In this document: piece after piece, positions 1 through 8,417 of the stretch
How positions within the stretch are numbered: position 1 is the first letter of the stretch
How the letters are laid out: every line of letters begins with the position of its first letter
DNA from: UMGS363 sp964402055
Lineage (GTDB): Bacteria > Bacillota > Clostridia > Oscillospirales > Ruminococcaceae
Reading direction: 5' to 3'
Assembly: GCA_964402055.1 (NCBI GenBank)
Contig: CAYOAV010000004.1
Span: 4,602-68,601, forward strand
Length of the DNA: 64,000 nt
Made by a program: the position numbers and the translations under genes
Notes under the pieces: generated by a model
Databases searched by the model: none
The model's input: only the letters and a program-made list of their open reading frames with translations
Told to the model about the DNA's origin: nothing

Positions 1-1315
1 GTAAATCCGCTTTTACGTTATTACGAATTCTTTCAGGCAGCTTATCAAGATATTTGAGTTTGATACGTTTACTCATTTTATAGAACATCCAGGTTAAATT
101 TTCATTTCTGATAAGCTCCATAGCTATATCGTCATCATCAAACAATACGTCACCAAAGCCGTCTAAAAAAGGTTTCGGTGACTTTAATTCAAGCATAGCA
201 AGATCCTTGCGGTTACGAAGCTCTGGCGAAAGTGACGGAAACGCCGAATTAGGGTATATATCTTTTTGATGCGTCAAAGCAAATACTGCCATATCATAGT
301 CAGCTCTGATACGTTCGGAAGCATAACAGATATTTGCTCCATTGGCTTCTAACGCAAGCCTTACGATATGATCATCGTCATTGAATTGTTCAAACGCTTC
401 ATAGCTGAACATATGATCATACTTACTATTTTTAGCTGTTTCTTCAGCAATCTCATAATCGCCCCATAACGATTTAGACATAAAATTACACGCATTAACT
501 GAATTTCTTAATGCAATCATAACAAGCTCACGATCCCCGCTGAATTTCTTAGCAAATTCTAACAGCGAACCTTTACAGGACAGCATGAACCGCACAATTT
601 CCCTGTTTTCAAAAAAATATGACGGCAAAGCTTTGATATCCGATGATTTACGAAATAAAAGCTCAAACATATCCCTGAGTTCCATAACAGCTGCAATAGA
701 ATCAGGGGTAGCGTTTTTGGCAAATAGAATTTCTAACGGAACAAACAGATTATTCGTTTTCAAAATGCGTCTACAAAAACGATGTGTTTTATTTATTTCA
801 CCAGTACTGTAGCCTAACAGACGGGCTTTATCTGTAAATTTATCAATTTCCCATATTTTTTCAGCAATAGCTAGGGCATACTCCTTATTTTCAGCGCCAT
901 ACTTTTTACAGAAATAAAAAATATCATCGGTTTTAATTTCTGAACTGCGTTCAAATAAGAAAAATTCATCTGGAGTAACATCAGCTATAAAATTTTTCCC
1001 GAATTTTAAATAATAATTTGCATTTAAATCGTCAAATATTCCTCTGGTAATTCTGCTAATATATTTTTCATATTCTTTGAATTCAGGGAACAGTATTAAA
1101 AGTATACGATAATATATATCCTCACCCAATTCATCTCTCGACCAATCAGAAACGTTATCCAGCAGATAAGAATACTGATTTCTAAGATACAACCCATAAC
1201 CAAAATGATGATATGAATAACCTATATGGAGTTGAATATACCGCTTATCATCGTCAGTAATACTTGCGGCACTTTCCATAGCCGCTTCTTGAATATTTTT
1301 TGCTTTATCTGACAT
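1..1315 (-). CDS. DUF4116-repeat protein, C-terminus beyond the left edge
   Basis: An uninterrupted minus-strand reading frame of about 438 codons starts at ATG 1315 behind a GGAGGGG ribosome site and stays open to base 1, so the C-terminus is missing. It contains repeated stretches of the DUF4116 kind, in which an aspartate-containing helix pair is followed by 'A(L/V)..NG...(Y/F)AS..LR.D.....A'. Clear examples are RADYDMAVFAL, GDRELVMIALRNS and RNRKDLAMLEL. DUF4116 repeats are found in large bacterial proteins of unknown function, some of them secreted or phage-linked. No signal peptide or membrane segment is visible. The gene begins just after the rpsI terminator hairpin. The family call rests on repeat pattern only; function is unknown. 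Confidence 0.65.
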   Translation of the reverse strand, partial: MSDKAKNIQEAAMESAASITDDDKRYIQLHIGYSYHHFGYGLYLRNQYSYLLDNVSDWSRDELGEDIYYRILLILFPEFKEYEKYISRITRGIFDDLNANYYLKFGKNFIADVTPDEFFLFERSSEIKTDDIFYFCKKYGAENKEYALAIAEKIWEIDKFTDKARLLGYSTGEINKTHRFCRRILKTNNLFVPLEILFAKNATPDSIAAVMELRDMFELLFRKSSDIKALPSYFFENREIVRFMLSCKGSLLEFAKKFSGDRELVMIALRNSVNACNFMSKSLWGDYEIAEETAKNSKYDHMFSYEAFEQFNDDDHIVRLALEANGANICYASERIRADYDMAVFALTHQKDIYPNSAFPSLSPELRNRKDLAMLELKSPKPFLDGFGDVLFDDDDIAMELIRNENLTWMFYKMSKRIKLKYLDKLPERIRNNVKADL

Positions 1316-1332
1316 TATACCCCTCCTTATGT

Positions 1333-1366
1333 AAAAAAGGCATTCACCACAGGGGCAAATGCCTTT
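1333..1366 (-). terminator. Intrinsic terminator of the rplM-rpsI operon
   Basis: Read on the minus strand, AAAGGCATT and AATGCCTTT form a 9-bp stem around a 13-nt loop and run into TTTTTT. It lies about 125 nt after the rpsI stop and just before the ribosome site of the next minus-strand gene, so that gene's leader either starts inside it or is reached by readthrough. Confidence 0.8.
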
Positions 1367-1492
1367 AAATCTTGTTAGTCAACCATTAATTACGCATTAG
1401 CTGCCGTCTGAATCTCACCATTTTCCAGATAAAACCAAACTGAACAAAACAACGCAAGCACATGGTTTTTAGCACTCCCAACAGGGATAAAA

Positions 1493-1894
1493 TTATCTCT
1501 TTGAGAACTGTGGAGCACGACGAGCTGCTTTCAAGCCGTACTTCTTTCTTTCCTTCATTCTTGGATCTCTTGTGAGGAAACCTGCCTTCTTGAGTGCAGG
1601 ACGAAGCTCTGCGTCATACTGGAGGAGAGCTCTGGAAAGGCCGTGACGGATAGCGCCTGCCTGGCCTGTTACACCGCCGCCTGCTACTGTGCAGACAATA
1701 TCAAACTTATCTGATGTTTCAGTAAGTGTGAGGGGCTGTCTAACGATGAGCTTGAGTGTTTCAAGTCCAAAATAGTCATCAATATCTCTGCCGTTGATAG
1801 TAACATTACCGCTACCTGCGTATACTCTTACTCTTGCAACGGAGCTTTTTCTTCTGCCTGTGCCGTAAAAATAAGGCTGTTTAGATTCGTACAT
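1493..1894 (-). CDS. rpsI: 30S ribosomal protein uS9
   Basis: This is ribosomal protein S9 (133 residues; the family is usually about 130). Its conserved C-terminal tail reaches the P-site tRNA. The sequence shows the typical N-terminus YGTGRRKSSVARV, the central GGGVTGQAGAIRHGLSRAL segment and the basic end KYGLKAARRAPQFSKR. It is preceded by an AAGGAGG site 13 nt after rplM, the usual bacterial pair with L13, and is followed by a strong terminator. Nothing is unusual in the protein. Confidence 0.98.
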   Translation of the reverse strand: MYESKQPYFYGTGRRKSSVARVRVYAGSGNVTINGRDIDDYFGLETLKLIVRQPLTLTETSDKFDIVCTVAGGGVTGQAGAIRHGLSRALLQYDAELRPALKKAGFLTRDPRMKERKKYGLKAARRAPQFSKR

Positions 1895-1907
1895 TTAAGC
1901 TTCCTCC

Positions 1908-2336
1908 TTATATTTCAATCATTTCAGGCTTCTGAGCTGCATTTTCATGCTCTGCACCTGCATAAGTTCTGAGTCTTGTAAGTGCTGCTCTGCCAAGTGT
2001 GTTGTTCGGAAGCATTCCGTTTACAGCAATTGTCATTGCCTTTTCGGGATTATTCTTCATCATATCGCTGTACTTGGTTTCCTTAAGTCCGCCAATCCAG
2101 CCTGTGTGCCACTTGTAGGTCTTCTGCTCAAGCTTCTTGCCTGTAAGCACTGCCTTTGCACAATTAATGATTATAACATGATCTCCGCAATCTGCGTGAG
2201 GTGCGAATGTAGGCTTGTTCTTACCTCTGAGGATTGCTGCTGCAGCTGCTGCTACACGACCGAGGGATTTGCCCTCTGCATCAATAACATACCACTTACG
2301 GCTGATTTCGTTAGCCTTAGGCATATAAGTTGACAT
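1908..2336 (-). CDS. rplM: 50S ribosomal protein uL13
   Basis: This is ribosomal protein L13, 142 residues from the chosen start, the normal family length. Recognisable segments are RKWYVIDAEGKSLGR near the N-terminus, GDHVIIINCAKAVLTGKK, and GMLPNNTLGR in the C-terminal half. An in-frame ATG two codons earlier (2342) lies only 1 nt from the AAGGAG site, whereas ATG 2336 lies 7 nt away, so 2336 is preferred. It is the first gene of rplM-rpsI, transcribed from the promoter at 2437-2465. Confidence 0.97.
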   Translation of the reverse strand: MSTYMPKANEISRKWYVIDAEGKSLGRVAAAAAAILRGKNKPTFAPHADCGDHVIIINCAKAVLTGKKLEQKTYKWHTGWIGGLKETKYSDMMKNNPEKAMTIAVNGMLPNNTLGRAALTRLRTYAGAEHENAAQKPEMIEI

Positions 2337-2349
2337 AGTCATTCTCCTT

Positions 2350-2430
2350 TATATTTTGTAGATATTGCCGATCTGATATCATTCAATGCAGGCAACTCTA
2401 CTTACATTCTGATACACGTCGGACACAACG
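2350..2430 (-). promoter_or_regulatory. Structured 5' leader of rplM (candidate L13 leader)
   Basis: The roughly 85-nt leader between the promoter and rplM can fold into a two-part hairpin. An outer stem GUAUCA/UGAUAU encloses an inner stem AAUGUAAG/CCUGCAUU with one mismatch. Firmicutes are known to carry autoregulatory leaders ahead of rplM-rpsI, and the position, size and content fit. I base the call on visible pairing and context, not on a covariance-model match. Confidence 0.5.
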
Positions 2431-2436
2431 TTATTT

Positions 2437-2465
2437 ATTATAACCGCCAAAAATCCTTTTGTCAA
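2437..2465 (-). promoter_or_regulatory. Promoter of rplM-rpsI
   Basis: On the minus strand, TTGACA (2465-2460) and TATAAT (2442-2437) are separated by exactly 17 nt. This is a consensus vegetative sigma promoter, as expected for a ribosomal protein operon. Confidence 0.9.
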
Positions 2466-2771
2466 TAGTCATTTTGCCGAATTTTTAAAATATATCACTC
2501 AATCTCTCGATTTCTCTTTGTTTTGCTCTTTTTCTCTACAGTTCTCTCATTTCATTTCATTTTTGCGATTTTGTTTATCTGCATAGAAATATTTTATTCG
2601 CAAAGCACTTTTTGTATAAAATCAATAAACCGTTATTCATATATTTTTTTATATACCTTATTAATAGCATATCTGACGAAACAGAATTCTTCTCAAATTA
2701 TGCAAAAAGGTCAAGTTAAGCCGAAATTATCAGCTTTGTTTGACAAAATCTTTAAAATTTTATCCCATAGC
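2466..2771. other. AT-rich intergenic region, no gene seen
   Basis: This stretch between the divergent rplM and LRR-lipoprotein promoters is AT-rich. A plus-strand open frame through it encodes a low-complexity Phe/Ile/Leu-rich sequence without a good ribosome site, and I regard it as noise. No T-box motif is visible although aromatic amino acid genes lie downstream. The only structure noted is an inverted repeat AAGGTCAAG (2707-2715) / CTTGACTTT (2771-2779), whose right arm overlaps the next -35 box. Confidence 0.6.
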
Positions 2772-2800
2772 TTGACTTTGGGGCAAAACTGGTATATAAT
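2772..2800 (+). promoter_or_regulatory. Promoter of the LRR lipoprotein (and perhaps the aro genes)
   Basis: TTGACT (2772-2777), a 17-nt spacer and TATAAT (2795-2800) lie 47 nt upstream of the ATG at 2848. No terminator is visible between the first gene and aroF, so this promoter may also serve the aro cluster. Confidence 0.85.
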
Positions 2801-2847
2801 TAGTGTGTATGTATCAGGGATTTTCAGAAAGAAAGGAAGCTTTTTTT

Positions 2848-3858
2848 ATGAATAGAACCAAAATAACCGCACTTTTTTCCTGTGCTGTTATAAGCTTAAG
2901 TCTTTGTTCCTGCTCACTTTTCGGAAATGCCGAGGAAGAGATTCAGCCCGATAATGCCGAGCTTCTTTCACAGATAGAATCTCTTGAGCATGATGTTTCA
3001 TCTCTTAAAGCTCAGACTGTTCCCGACATTAAAATAAAAAATAAAAATGACTATTTATATGGCAAGGATAACCCTGCTGTGAGCGAAGCTGTCGCTGAAA
3101 AGGAAAAGGTTATGGCTGATCTGCCCGAAACAATTATGATTAGGGGCAAGGAATACAGCACCGACCTTACAACCCTCACCTTAAGCAATATGGAGCTTAA
3201 CGATGATGATATAAAAGAGCTTAAATATATGGTAAATCTTACCGAGCTTCAGATATATCAGAATAATATTACCGATCTTTCTCCGCTTAAGGGGCTTACC
3301 AATCTTAAAAATCTGTCACTTTTTAAGAATAAGATCGAGGATCTTTCGCCTATCGCTGGTCTTGTCGGTCTTGAAAGCCTGTATCTGCGTTCAAACAATA
3401 TAAGCGATCTTTCACCTATTGATGGGCTTTATAATCTGCGTGCATTGGATATTTCCTGCAATAGGGTATCGGATATAACACCGCTTGCGAATATCAAGGA
3501 GCTTGAATATCTGCGTATAAATGATAATAGCATCGAAAGCATTTCAGCTTTGAGCGGAATGAACAAAATGATAAGCCTGCATTTGCAGAATAATAATATT
3601 TCCGACCTTGCTCCGCTTGTTTCCATGGAGGAGCTTAACGAGCTTTATCTTGAAAACAACAACGTTGCGTCGATAGAACAGCTTATGTCGCTTTCTTCAT
3701 TGCAATGGCTTAAAATAAGCAATAACCCGATAACAAATGTCCGTCCTGCAGCTTCGCTTATTATGCTCAAAAAGCTTTATATGCAGGGTATGGATGTTCC
3801 AGAGGCTGATATGGAATATCTTTCCGAGCAGCTTCCCGATTGCACAATAGTACACTAA
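2848..3858 (+). CDS. Internalin-type leucine-rich repeat lipoprotein
   Basis: This 336-residue protein has a signal peptide of about 20 residues ending in a lipobox-like LCSC, with Cys22 as the probable lipidated residue. A short coiled segment follows (SQIESLEHDVSSLKAQ). From about residue 120 to 310 there are seven to eight 22-residue SDS22/internalin-type repeats of the form L..L.L..N.I.DLSPL. The ATG at 2848 was chosen because AAAGGAAG precedes it; an upstream in-frame ATG lacks a site and would bury the signal peptide. Such lipoproteins usually mediate protein binding at the cell surface. It sits 36 nt upstream of aroF without an intervening terminator, which is unexpected for a biosynthetic operon. 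Confidence 0.85.
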   Translation: MNRTKITALFSCAVISLSLCSCSLFGNAEEEIQPDNAELLSQIESLEHDVSSLKAQTVPDIKIKNKNDYLYGKDNPAVSEAVAEKEKVMADLPETIMIRGKEYSTDLTTLTLSNMELNDDDIKELKYMVNLTELQIYQNNITDLSPLKGLTNLKNLSLFKNKIEDLSPIAGLVGLESLYLRSNNISDLSPIDGLYNLRALDISCNRVSDITPLANIKELEYLRINDNSIESISALSGMNKMISLHLQNNNISDLAPLVSMEELNELYLENNNVASIEQLMSLSSLQWLKISNNPITNVRPAASLIMLKKLYMQGMDVPEADMEYLSEQLPDCTIVH

Positions 3859-3894
3859 AGAAGTTACATAAAAAGGAATTAAGGAGAAAAAATT

Positions 3895-4908
3895 ATGATC
3901 ATTATTTTAAAGAACAACGCATCGTCTGAATCGGTGCAGAAGCTGGACGAGCTTCTTAAAGCACAGGGCGTTGAAACAAACCATATCAAGGGTGTTAATC
4001 AGAACATCATCGGTCTTATCGGTGATACTTCTGCGGTTGATATGCACAACCTCTACGCTCAGGACTGCGTTGAGGAAATCAAGCGTGTTCAGGAGCCTTA
4101 CAAAAAGGCTAACCGTAAATTTCACCCGGATAATACTGTTATCAATGCAGGCGGCAGAAAAATCGGTGACGGTTCACTTCAAATCATCGCAGGCCCTTGC
4201 TCTGTTGAAAGCGAAAAGCAGATACTTACAACCGCTCATGCTGTAAAGGAAGCTGGAGCAACTATGCTCAGAGGCGGTGCATTCAAGCCAAGAACATCAC
4301 CATATTCCTTCCAGGGTCTTCGTGAAGAGGGAATCAAGCTTCTGCTTAAAGCAAAGGCTGAAACAGGTCTTCCTATCGTAACCGAAATTATGAGCCAGTC
4401 TGATATCGACCTTTTTGAAGATATTGACGTTATTCAGGTTGGTGCAAGAAATATGCAGAATTTCGAGCTTCTTAAGGCTCTCGGCAAGACTAACAAGCCT
4501 ATTCTTCTTAAAAGAGGTCTTGCAAATACACTCGAAGAAACTCTTATGTCCGCTGAATATATTATGTCGGAGGGTAATGAAAATGTTATCCTCTGCGAAA
4601 GAGGAATCCGTACCTTTGAAACAATGACAAGAAATACCTTCGACGTTTCCGCTATTCCTCTCCTTAAGCAGAAATCACATCTCCCTGTTTGTGCAGATCC
4701 ATCTCACGCAACAGGTATCATATCTCTTATTGAACCTATGGCTCTCTCCGCAGTTGTTGCAGGAGCTGACGCACTTGAAATTGAGGTTCACTGCGACCCG
4801 AAATCTGCTCTTTCAGACGGCGGTCAGCAGCTCACACCTGATATGTTCAAGGAAACAATGAAGAAGATAAGCGGTATGTGCGGCTATCTCGGAAGAAACA
4901 TAGGCTGA
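3895..4908 (+). CDS. aroF: 3-deoxy-7-phosphoheptulonate (DAHP) synthase
   Basis: It condenses phosphoenolpyruvate and erythrose 4-phosphate in the first step of the shikimate pathway. The 337-residue protein has an N-terminal ferredoxin-like (FL/ACT-like) regulatory segment of about 70 residues followed by the KDO8P/DAHP synthase TIM barrel. Visible barrel signatures include IIAGPCSVES, RGGAFKPRTSPYSFQG, QVGARNMQNFELL, ILLKRG and CADPSHATG. This layout is the class I-beta type common in Firmicutes and Thermotoga, in which the N-terminal domain mediates feedback inhibition. AAGGAG precedes the ATG. It heads aroF-aroB-aroA-aroC. Confidence 0.95.
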   Translation: MIIILKNNASSESVQKLDELLKAQGVETNHIKGVNQNIIGLIGDTSAVDMHNLYAQDCVEEIKRVQEPYKKANRKFHPDNTVINAGGRKIGDGSLQIIAGPCSVESEKQILTTAHAVKEAGATMLRGGAFKPRTSPYSFQGLREEGIKLLLKAKAETGLPIVTEIMSQSDIDLFEDIDVIQVGARNMQNFELLKALGKTNKPILLKRGLANTLEETLMSAEYIMSEGNENVILCERGIRTFETMTRNTFDVSAIPLLKQKSHLPVCADPSHATGIISLIEPMALSAVVAGADALEIEVHCDPKSALSDGGQQLTPDMFKETMKKISGMCGYLGRNIG

Positions 4909-4926
4909 TAGAAAAGAGCGTGCAAT

Positions 4927-5991
4927 ATGGAACACACAAGAATACCTGTCAATGCTTCAACCAAATATGAGGTAATCGTTGGAAACAGCTTGCTTGACAG
5001 TTGCGGAGATTATATATCAAAGGCTGTAAAGGCAAAGAAATTCGCTGTTATAACCGATGATACCGTTGGCTCGATTTACGGCGAACGGATAATGAAAAGC
5101 CTTGAAAACAGCGGCCTTGAAGCATTTATGTTTGTTTTTCCTCACGGAGAAGCTTCAAAATCAACCAAAACACTGCTCGATATATACAGCTTTTTGTGTG
5201 AAAATCATATTTCCAGAACGGACGCACTTATAGCACTCGGCGGCGGTGTTGTCGGCGATATTACAGGCTATGCTGCGGCAACCTTTTTAAGAGGTCTTGA
5301 CTTTATTCAGATACCTACTACCCTGCTTGCACAGGTTGATTCCTCTGTCGGTGGGAAAACCGCAATAGATCTTCCCGAGGGTAAAAACCTTGTCGGAGCT
5401 TTCAAGCAGCCAAGGCTCGTTATATGCGATACGGACACGCTTGACACGCTCCCCGAGGAATTTCTTATTGACGGAATGGGCGAAGTCGTAAAATACGGAA
5501 TGATAAAATCCGAAGAACTTTTCACTCTGCTTGAAGGTCGTTCGCTCGATAATATCAAAGAAATTTCAGCGGAAGTCATTACGCAGTGCGTTTCGATAAA
5601 GCGTGATGTTGTAGAAGCAGATGAATTTGACAAGGGCGAAAGAATGCTTCTGAATTTCGGTCACACACTTGCACATTCCATTGAGCAATACTATAATTAT
5701 ACAGGAATTACGCATGGAAAAGCTGTTGCGGTTGGTATGCGTATGATAACACAGCTTGCAGAAAAGAGCAATATGGCTGAAAAAGGTCTTACAGAAAGGC
5801 TTATCAGCTGCCTTGAACGCTACAAGCTGAATGTGTCAGTCGAACCAACCGAAAAACAGCTTGGAAATGCTTGCTTAAACGATAAAAAGCGTGAAAGTGA
5901 CAGCATAAGCGTTATAATTTGCAGTGAAGTCGGCAAATCATCTGCTGTGAAAATGAAAATAGAGGATTTTTTACATTTTCTGGAGCAATAA
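4927..5991 (+). CDS. aroB: 3-dehydroquinate synthase
   Basis: This NAD- and metal-dependent enzyme converts DAHP to 3-dehydroquinate, the second step of the shikimate pathway. At 354 residues it has normal length. The nucleotide-binding GGGVVGDITGYAAATF motif, the following PTTLLAQVDSSVGGKTAID, the GMGEVVKYGMI helix and the metal-binding LNFGHTLAHSIE segment are all present. It starts 18 nt after aroF and lies 11 nt ahead of aroA, so it is clearly within the same operon. Confidence 0.96.
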   Translation: MEHTRIPVNASTKYEVIVGNSLLDSCGDYISKAVKAKKFAVITDDTVGSIYGERIMKSLENSGLEAFMFVFPHGEASKSTKTLLDIYSFLCENHISRTDALIALGGGVVGDITGYAAATFLRGLDFIQIPTTLLAQVDSSVGGKTAIDLPEGKNLVGAFKQPRLVICDTDTLDTLPEEFLIDGMGEVVKYGMIKSEELFTLLEGRSLDNIKEISAEVITQCVSIKRDVVEADEFDKGERMLLNFGHTLAHSIEQYYNYTGITHGKAVAVGMRMITQLAEKSNMAEKGLTERLISCLERYKLNVSVEPTEKQLGNACLNDKKRESDSISVIICSEVGKSSAVKMKIEDFLHFLEQ

Positions 5992-6002
5992 CAGGAGAAT
6001 TT

Positions 6003-7256
6003 ATGAACAGAACAATAAAACCGTCAAAGCTTATCGGCAGAGTAAAAGCTCCGTCATCAAAAAGCCTTTCGCATCGTATGATAATTGCGGCGGCACTCGC
6101 TGACGGAGTTTCCGAAATAAGCGCAGTCAATCATTCAGAGGATATTGATGCTACTGTTGATGCAATGACTGCTCTTGGTGCAAAAATTATCAGCGATGGC
6201 GATGTATATACAATAAAAGGCATCGGAAATGCTGTAAACGAAGCAAAAATAAACTGCCGTGAAAGTGGTTCAACTCTGCGTTTTCTCATTCCTGTGGCTG
6301 CGGCACTCGGCTGTAAGACTGAATTTAACGGTGGCGGCAAGCTTCCTACCCGTCCTATAACTCCATATAAGCGTGAGCTTTCTGAAAAAGGAGTAGTGTT
6401 CAACCATACGGACGGAGTTATGCCCTTTTCTATTAAGGGCAAGCTCTGCGGCGGTGATTTTTTTATTGAGGGTGATATTTCATCTCAGTTTATTACAGGG
6501 CTTCTGTTCGCTTTGCCGCTTTGCAGTGAAGATAGCAGAATAATTCTTACATCTGCTCTTGAATCAAAGCCTTATGCGGATATGACTATTTCCGCTCTTA
6601 AGGTATTTGGAATAAAAATTGACGAGGAAATTTCTGAAAATGGTTTCCCTGTATACATAATAAAGGGAAATCAACAATATAAGTCCGCAGACTGCACAGT
6701 TGAGGGCGACTATTCACAGGCGGCTTTTTTCTACACGGCAAATGCTCTCGGCTCGGAAATTGAGATCGATAACCTCAACTCTGATTCGGTACAGGGAGAT
6801 AAGGAAATTTGCTCAATACTTGATAAAATCGGCTTTGGCAAGGTTTCCTGCGGCGAATATGAGCCTTTTACAGCTGACGCTTCGGATATTCCCGACCTTG
6901 TTCCGATACTTACGGTTCTCGGCTCTTTTACAAAGGGAGTTTGCAGAATTATAAATGCTAAAAGATTAAAGATAAAGGAAAGCGACCGCTTAAAGGCAAT
7001 TGCTGACGCTATAAACGCTATCGGTGGAAATGTCATCTGCGGTGAAGACTTTCTTGAAATACGCCCTGTCCGTTCTTTTAAAGGCGGAAAAATTGAGGGC
7101 TACAACGATCATCGTATCGTTATGGCTTCTGCTATAGCGTCAACAATGTCCGAAAATGAAATTATCATAACGGACAGCGAGGCTGTTGCAAAAAGCTACC
7201 CCGATTTCTGGCAGGATTTTGAAAAGCTTGGCGGAAATACTACAGCTGACCTTTAA
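6003..7256 (+). CDS. aroA: 3-phosphoshikimate 1-carboxyvinyltransferase (EPSP synthase)
   Basis: It transfers enolpyruvate from PEP to shikimate 3-phosphate. The 417-residue protein shows the N-terminal KAPSSKSLSHR phosphate-binding loop, GDYSQAAFFYTANALG in the second domain, and a C-terminal KESDRLKAIADAINAIGG plus YNDHRIVMA. The segment that is usually LxNAGTxxR reads CRESGSTLRFL here, followed by GGGKLPTRPI, so it belongs to a divergent clostridial group rather than the classical type I or type II enzymes. It starts after CAGGAGA and is 11 nt downstream of aroB. Confidence 0.93.
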   Translation: MNRTIKPSKLIGRVKAPSSKSLSHRMIIAAALADGVSEISAVNHSEDIDATVDAMTALGAKIISDGDVYTIKGIGNAVNEAKINCRESGSTLRFLIPVAAALGCKTEFNGGGKLPTRPITPYKRELSEKGVVFNHTDGVMPFSIKGKLCGGDFFIEGDISSQFITGLLFALPLCSEDSRIILTSALESKPYADMTISALKVFGIKIDEEISENGFPVYIIKGNQQYKSADCTVEGDYSQAAFFYTANALGSEIEIDNLNSDSVQGDKEICSILDKIGFGKVSCGEYEPFTADASDIPDLVPILTVLGSFTKGVCRIINAKRLKIKESDRLKAIADAINAIGGNVICGEDFLEIRPVRSFKGGKIEGYNDHRIVMASAIASTMSENEIIITDSEAVAKSYPDFWQDFEKLGGNTTADL

Positions 7257-7304
7257 CTTGCCTCCCCTTTTTCGGAGAGTTAAACGGTTAAGAAAGGACT
7301 GAAA

Positions 7305-8399
7305 ATGATGTCATCTTTTTGGAATCATAATATCACTGTTTCAATCTTCGGTGAGTCACATGGACCTGCTATCGGAGTTGTCATTGATAATCTTCCTCCA
7401 GGAGAGCATATAGACGTTGAAGAGCTGCGTAATTTTATGGCAAGAAGAGCTCCGAAAAAAGACGCAACCTCAACACAGCGTAATGAAAAGGATCTCCCAA
7501 ATATAATGTCGGGTGTTCATAACGGCTATACAACAGGCACTCCTCTTGCTGCTTTTATTAATAATACAGATCAGCATTCGCAGGATTATGGGAATATTTC
7601 CAAGCTTGCAAGGCCTGGCCATGCTGATTACACGGGAGCTTTGCGTTACAAAGGCTTCAATGATGTAAGAGGCGGCGGCCATTTTTCGGGCAGACTTACC
7701 GCTCCGCTCTGTTTCGCAGGAGCAGTCTGCGGTCAGATACTCGAAAGACGTGGAATTTATACAGGCACACATATTGCCCAGATCCATAATATAAAAGATA
7801 CAAAATTCAATCCGCTTGAAATTTCAAGAGAGCAGATAATTTCTCTCCGTCATAAGAAATTTCCAACAATAAGCGATAAAAAGGGACAGGCAATGTATGA
7901 CGATATCGACCTTGCAAGGAGATCGCTTGACAGCCTTGGTGGAATCGTTGAATGTGCAGTAACAAATGTTCCCGCAGGTGTTGGTTCCCCGATTTTTGAG
8001 GGACTTGAAAACAGCATTGCACAGATAATCTTTGGTATTCCAGCCGTTAAGGGCATTGAATTCGGTGCAGGCTTTCAGGTCGCTTCAATGCTCGGAAGCC
8101 AGAACAATGACGAATTTTATGTAAACGAGGTCGGCCACGTTCTCACTAAGACCAACAACCACGGTGGTATTCTCGGTGGAATTTCATCAGGTATGCCGAT
8201 AATATTCCGTGTTGCTTTCAAGCCAACCCCATCCATTGCACAGCCACAGCACACCATCGATTACAGCAACCTCACAAATGAGATAATCGAAATCAAGGGC
8301 AGACATGATCCCTGCGTTGTTCCGAGAGCTGTTCCCTGCGTTGAGGCTGCGGCAAATATCGCAATTCTGTCACATATGCTTGACTACCCTAACTTCTGA
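7305..8399 (+). CDS. aroC: Chorismate synthase
   Basis: This reduced-FMN-dependent enzyme converts EPSP to chorismate, the last common step to the aromatic amino acids. The 364-residue sequence has GESHGPAIGVVIDNLPPG at the N-terminus, RGGGHFSGRLTAPL in the middle and KTNNHGGILGGISSGMPI towards the C-terminus, all standard. Two adjacent ATG codons (7305 and 7308) follow AAAGGA, and either could start translation. aroD, aroE and aroK are not in the window. Confidence 0.96.
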   Translation: MMSSFWNHNITVSIFGESHGPAIGVVIDNLPPGEHIDVEELRNFMARRAPKKDATSTQRNEKDLPNIMSGVHNGYTTGTPLAAFINNTDQHSQDYGNISKLARPGHADYTGALRYKGFNDVRGGGHFSGRLTAPLCFAGAVCGQILERRGIYTGTHIAQIHNIKDTKFNPLEISREQIISLRHKKFPTISDKKGQAMYDDIDLARRSLDSLGGIVECAVTNVPAGVGSPIFEGLENSIAQIIFGIPAVKGIEFGAGFQVASMLGSQNNDEFYVNEVGHVLTKTNNHGGILGGISSGMPIIFRVAFKPTPSIAQPQHTIDYSNLTNEIIEIKGRHDPCVVPRAVPCVEAAANIAILSHMLDYPNF

Positions 8400-8417
8400 T
8401 AAAAGGAGTGTTAGATT

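Noticed and set aside
585..812. 75-codon plus-strand frame near the left edge
   Set aside because: Opposite the long DUF4116-type frame, which is continuous over 1315 bases and has a good start.
2523..2855. 110-codon frame ahead of the LRR lipoprotein
   Set aside because: Low-complexity Phe/Ile-rich translation of AT-rich intergenic DNA; it overlaps the promoter and start of the lipoprotein gene.
2466..3894. T-box or aromatic-specific leader ahead of the aro genes
   Set aside because: No GGGTGGNACCGCG-type T-box sequence or terminator/antiterminator pair was found in the region upstream of aroF.
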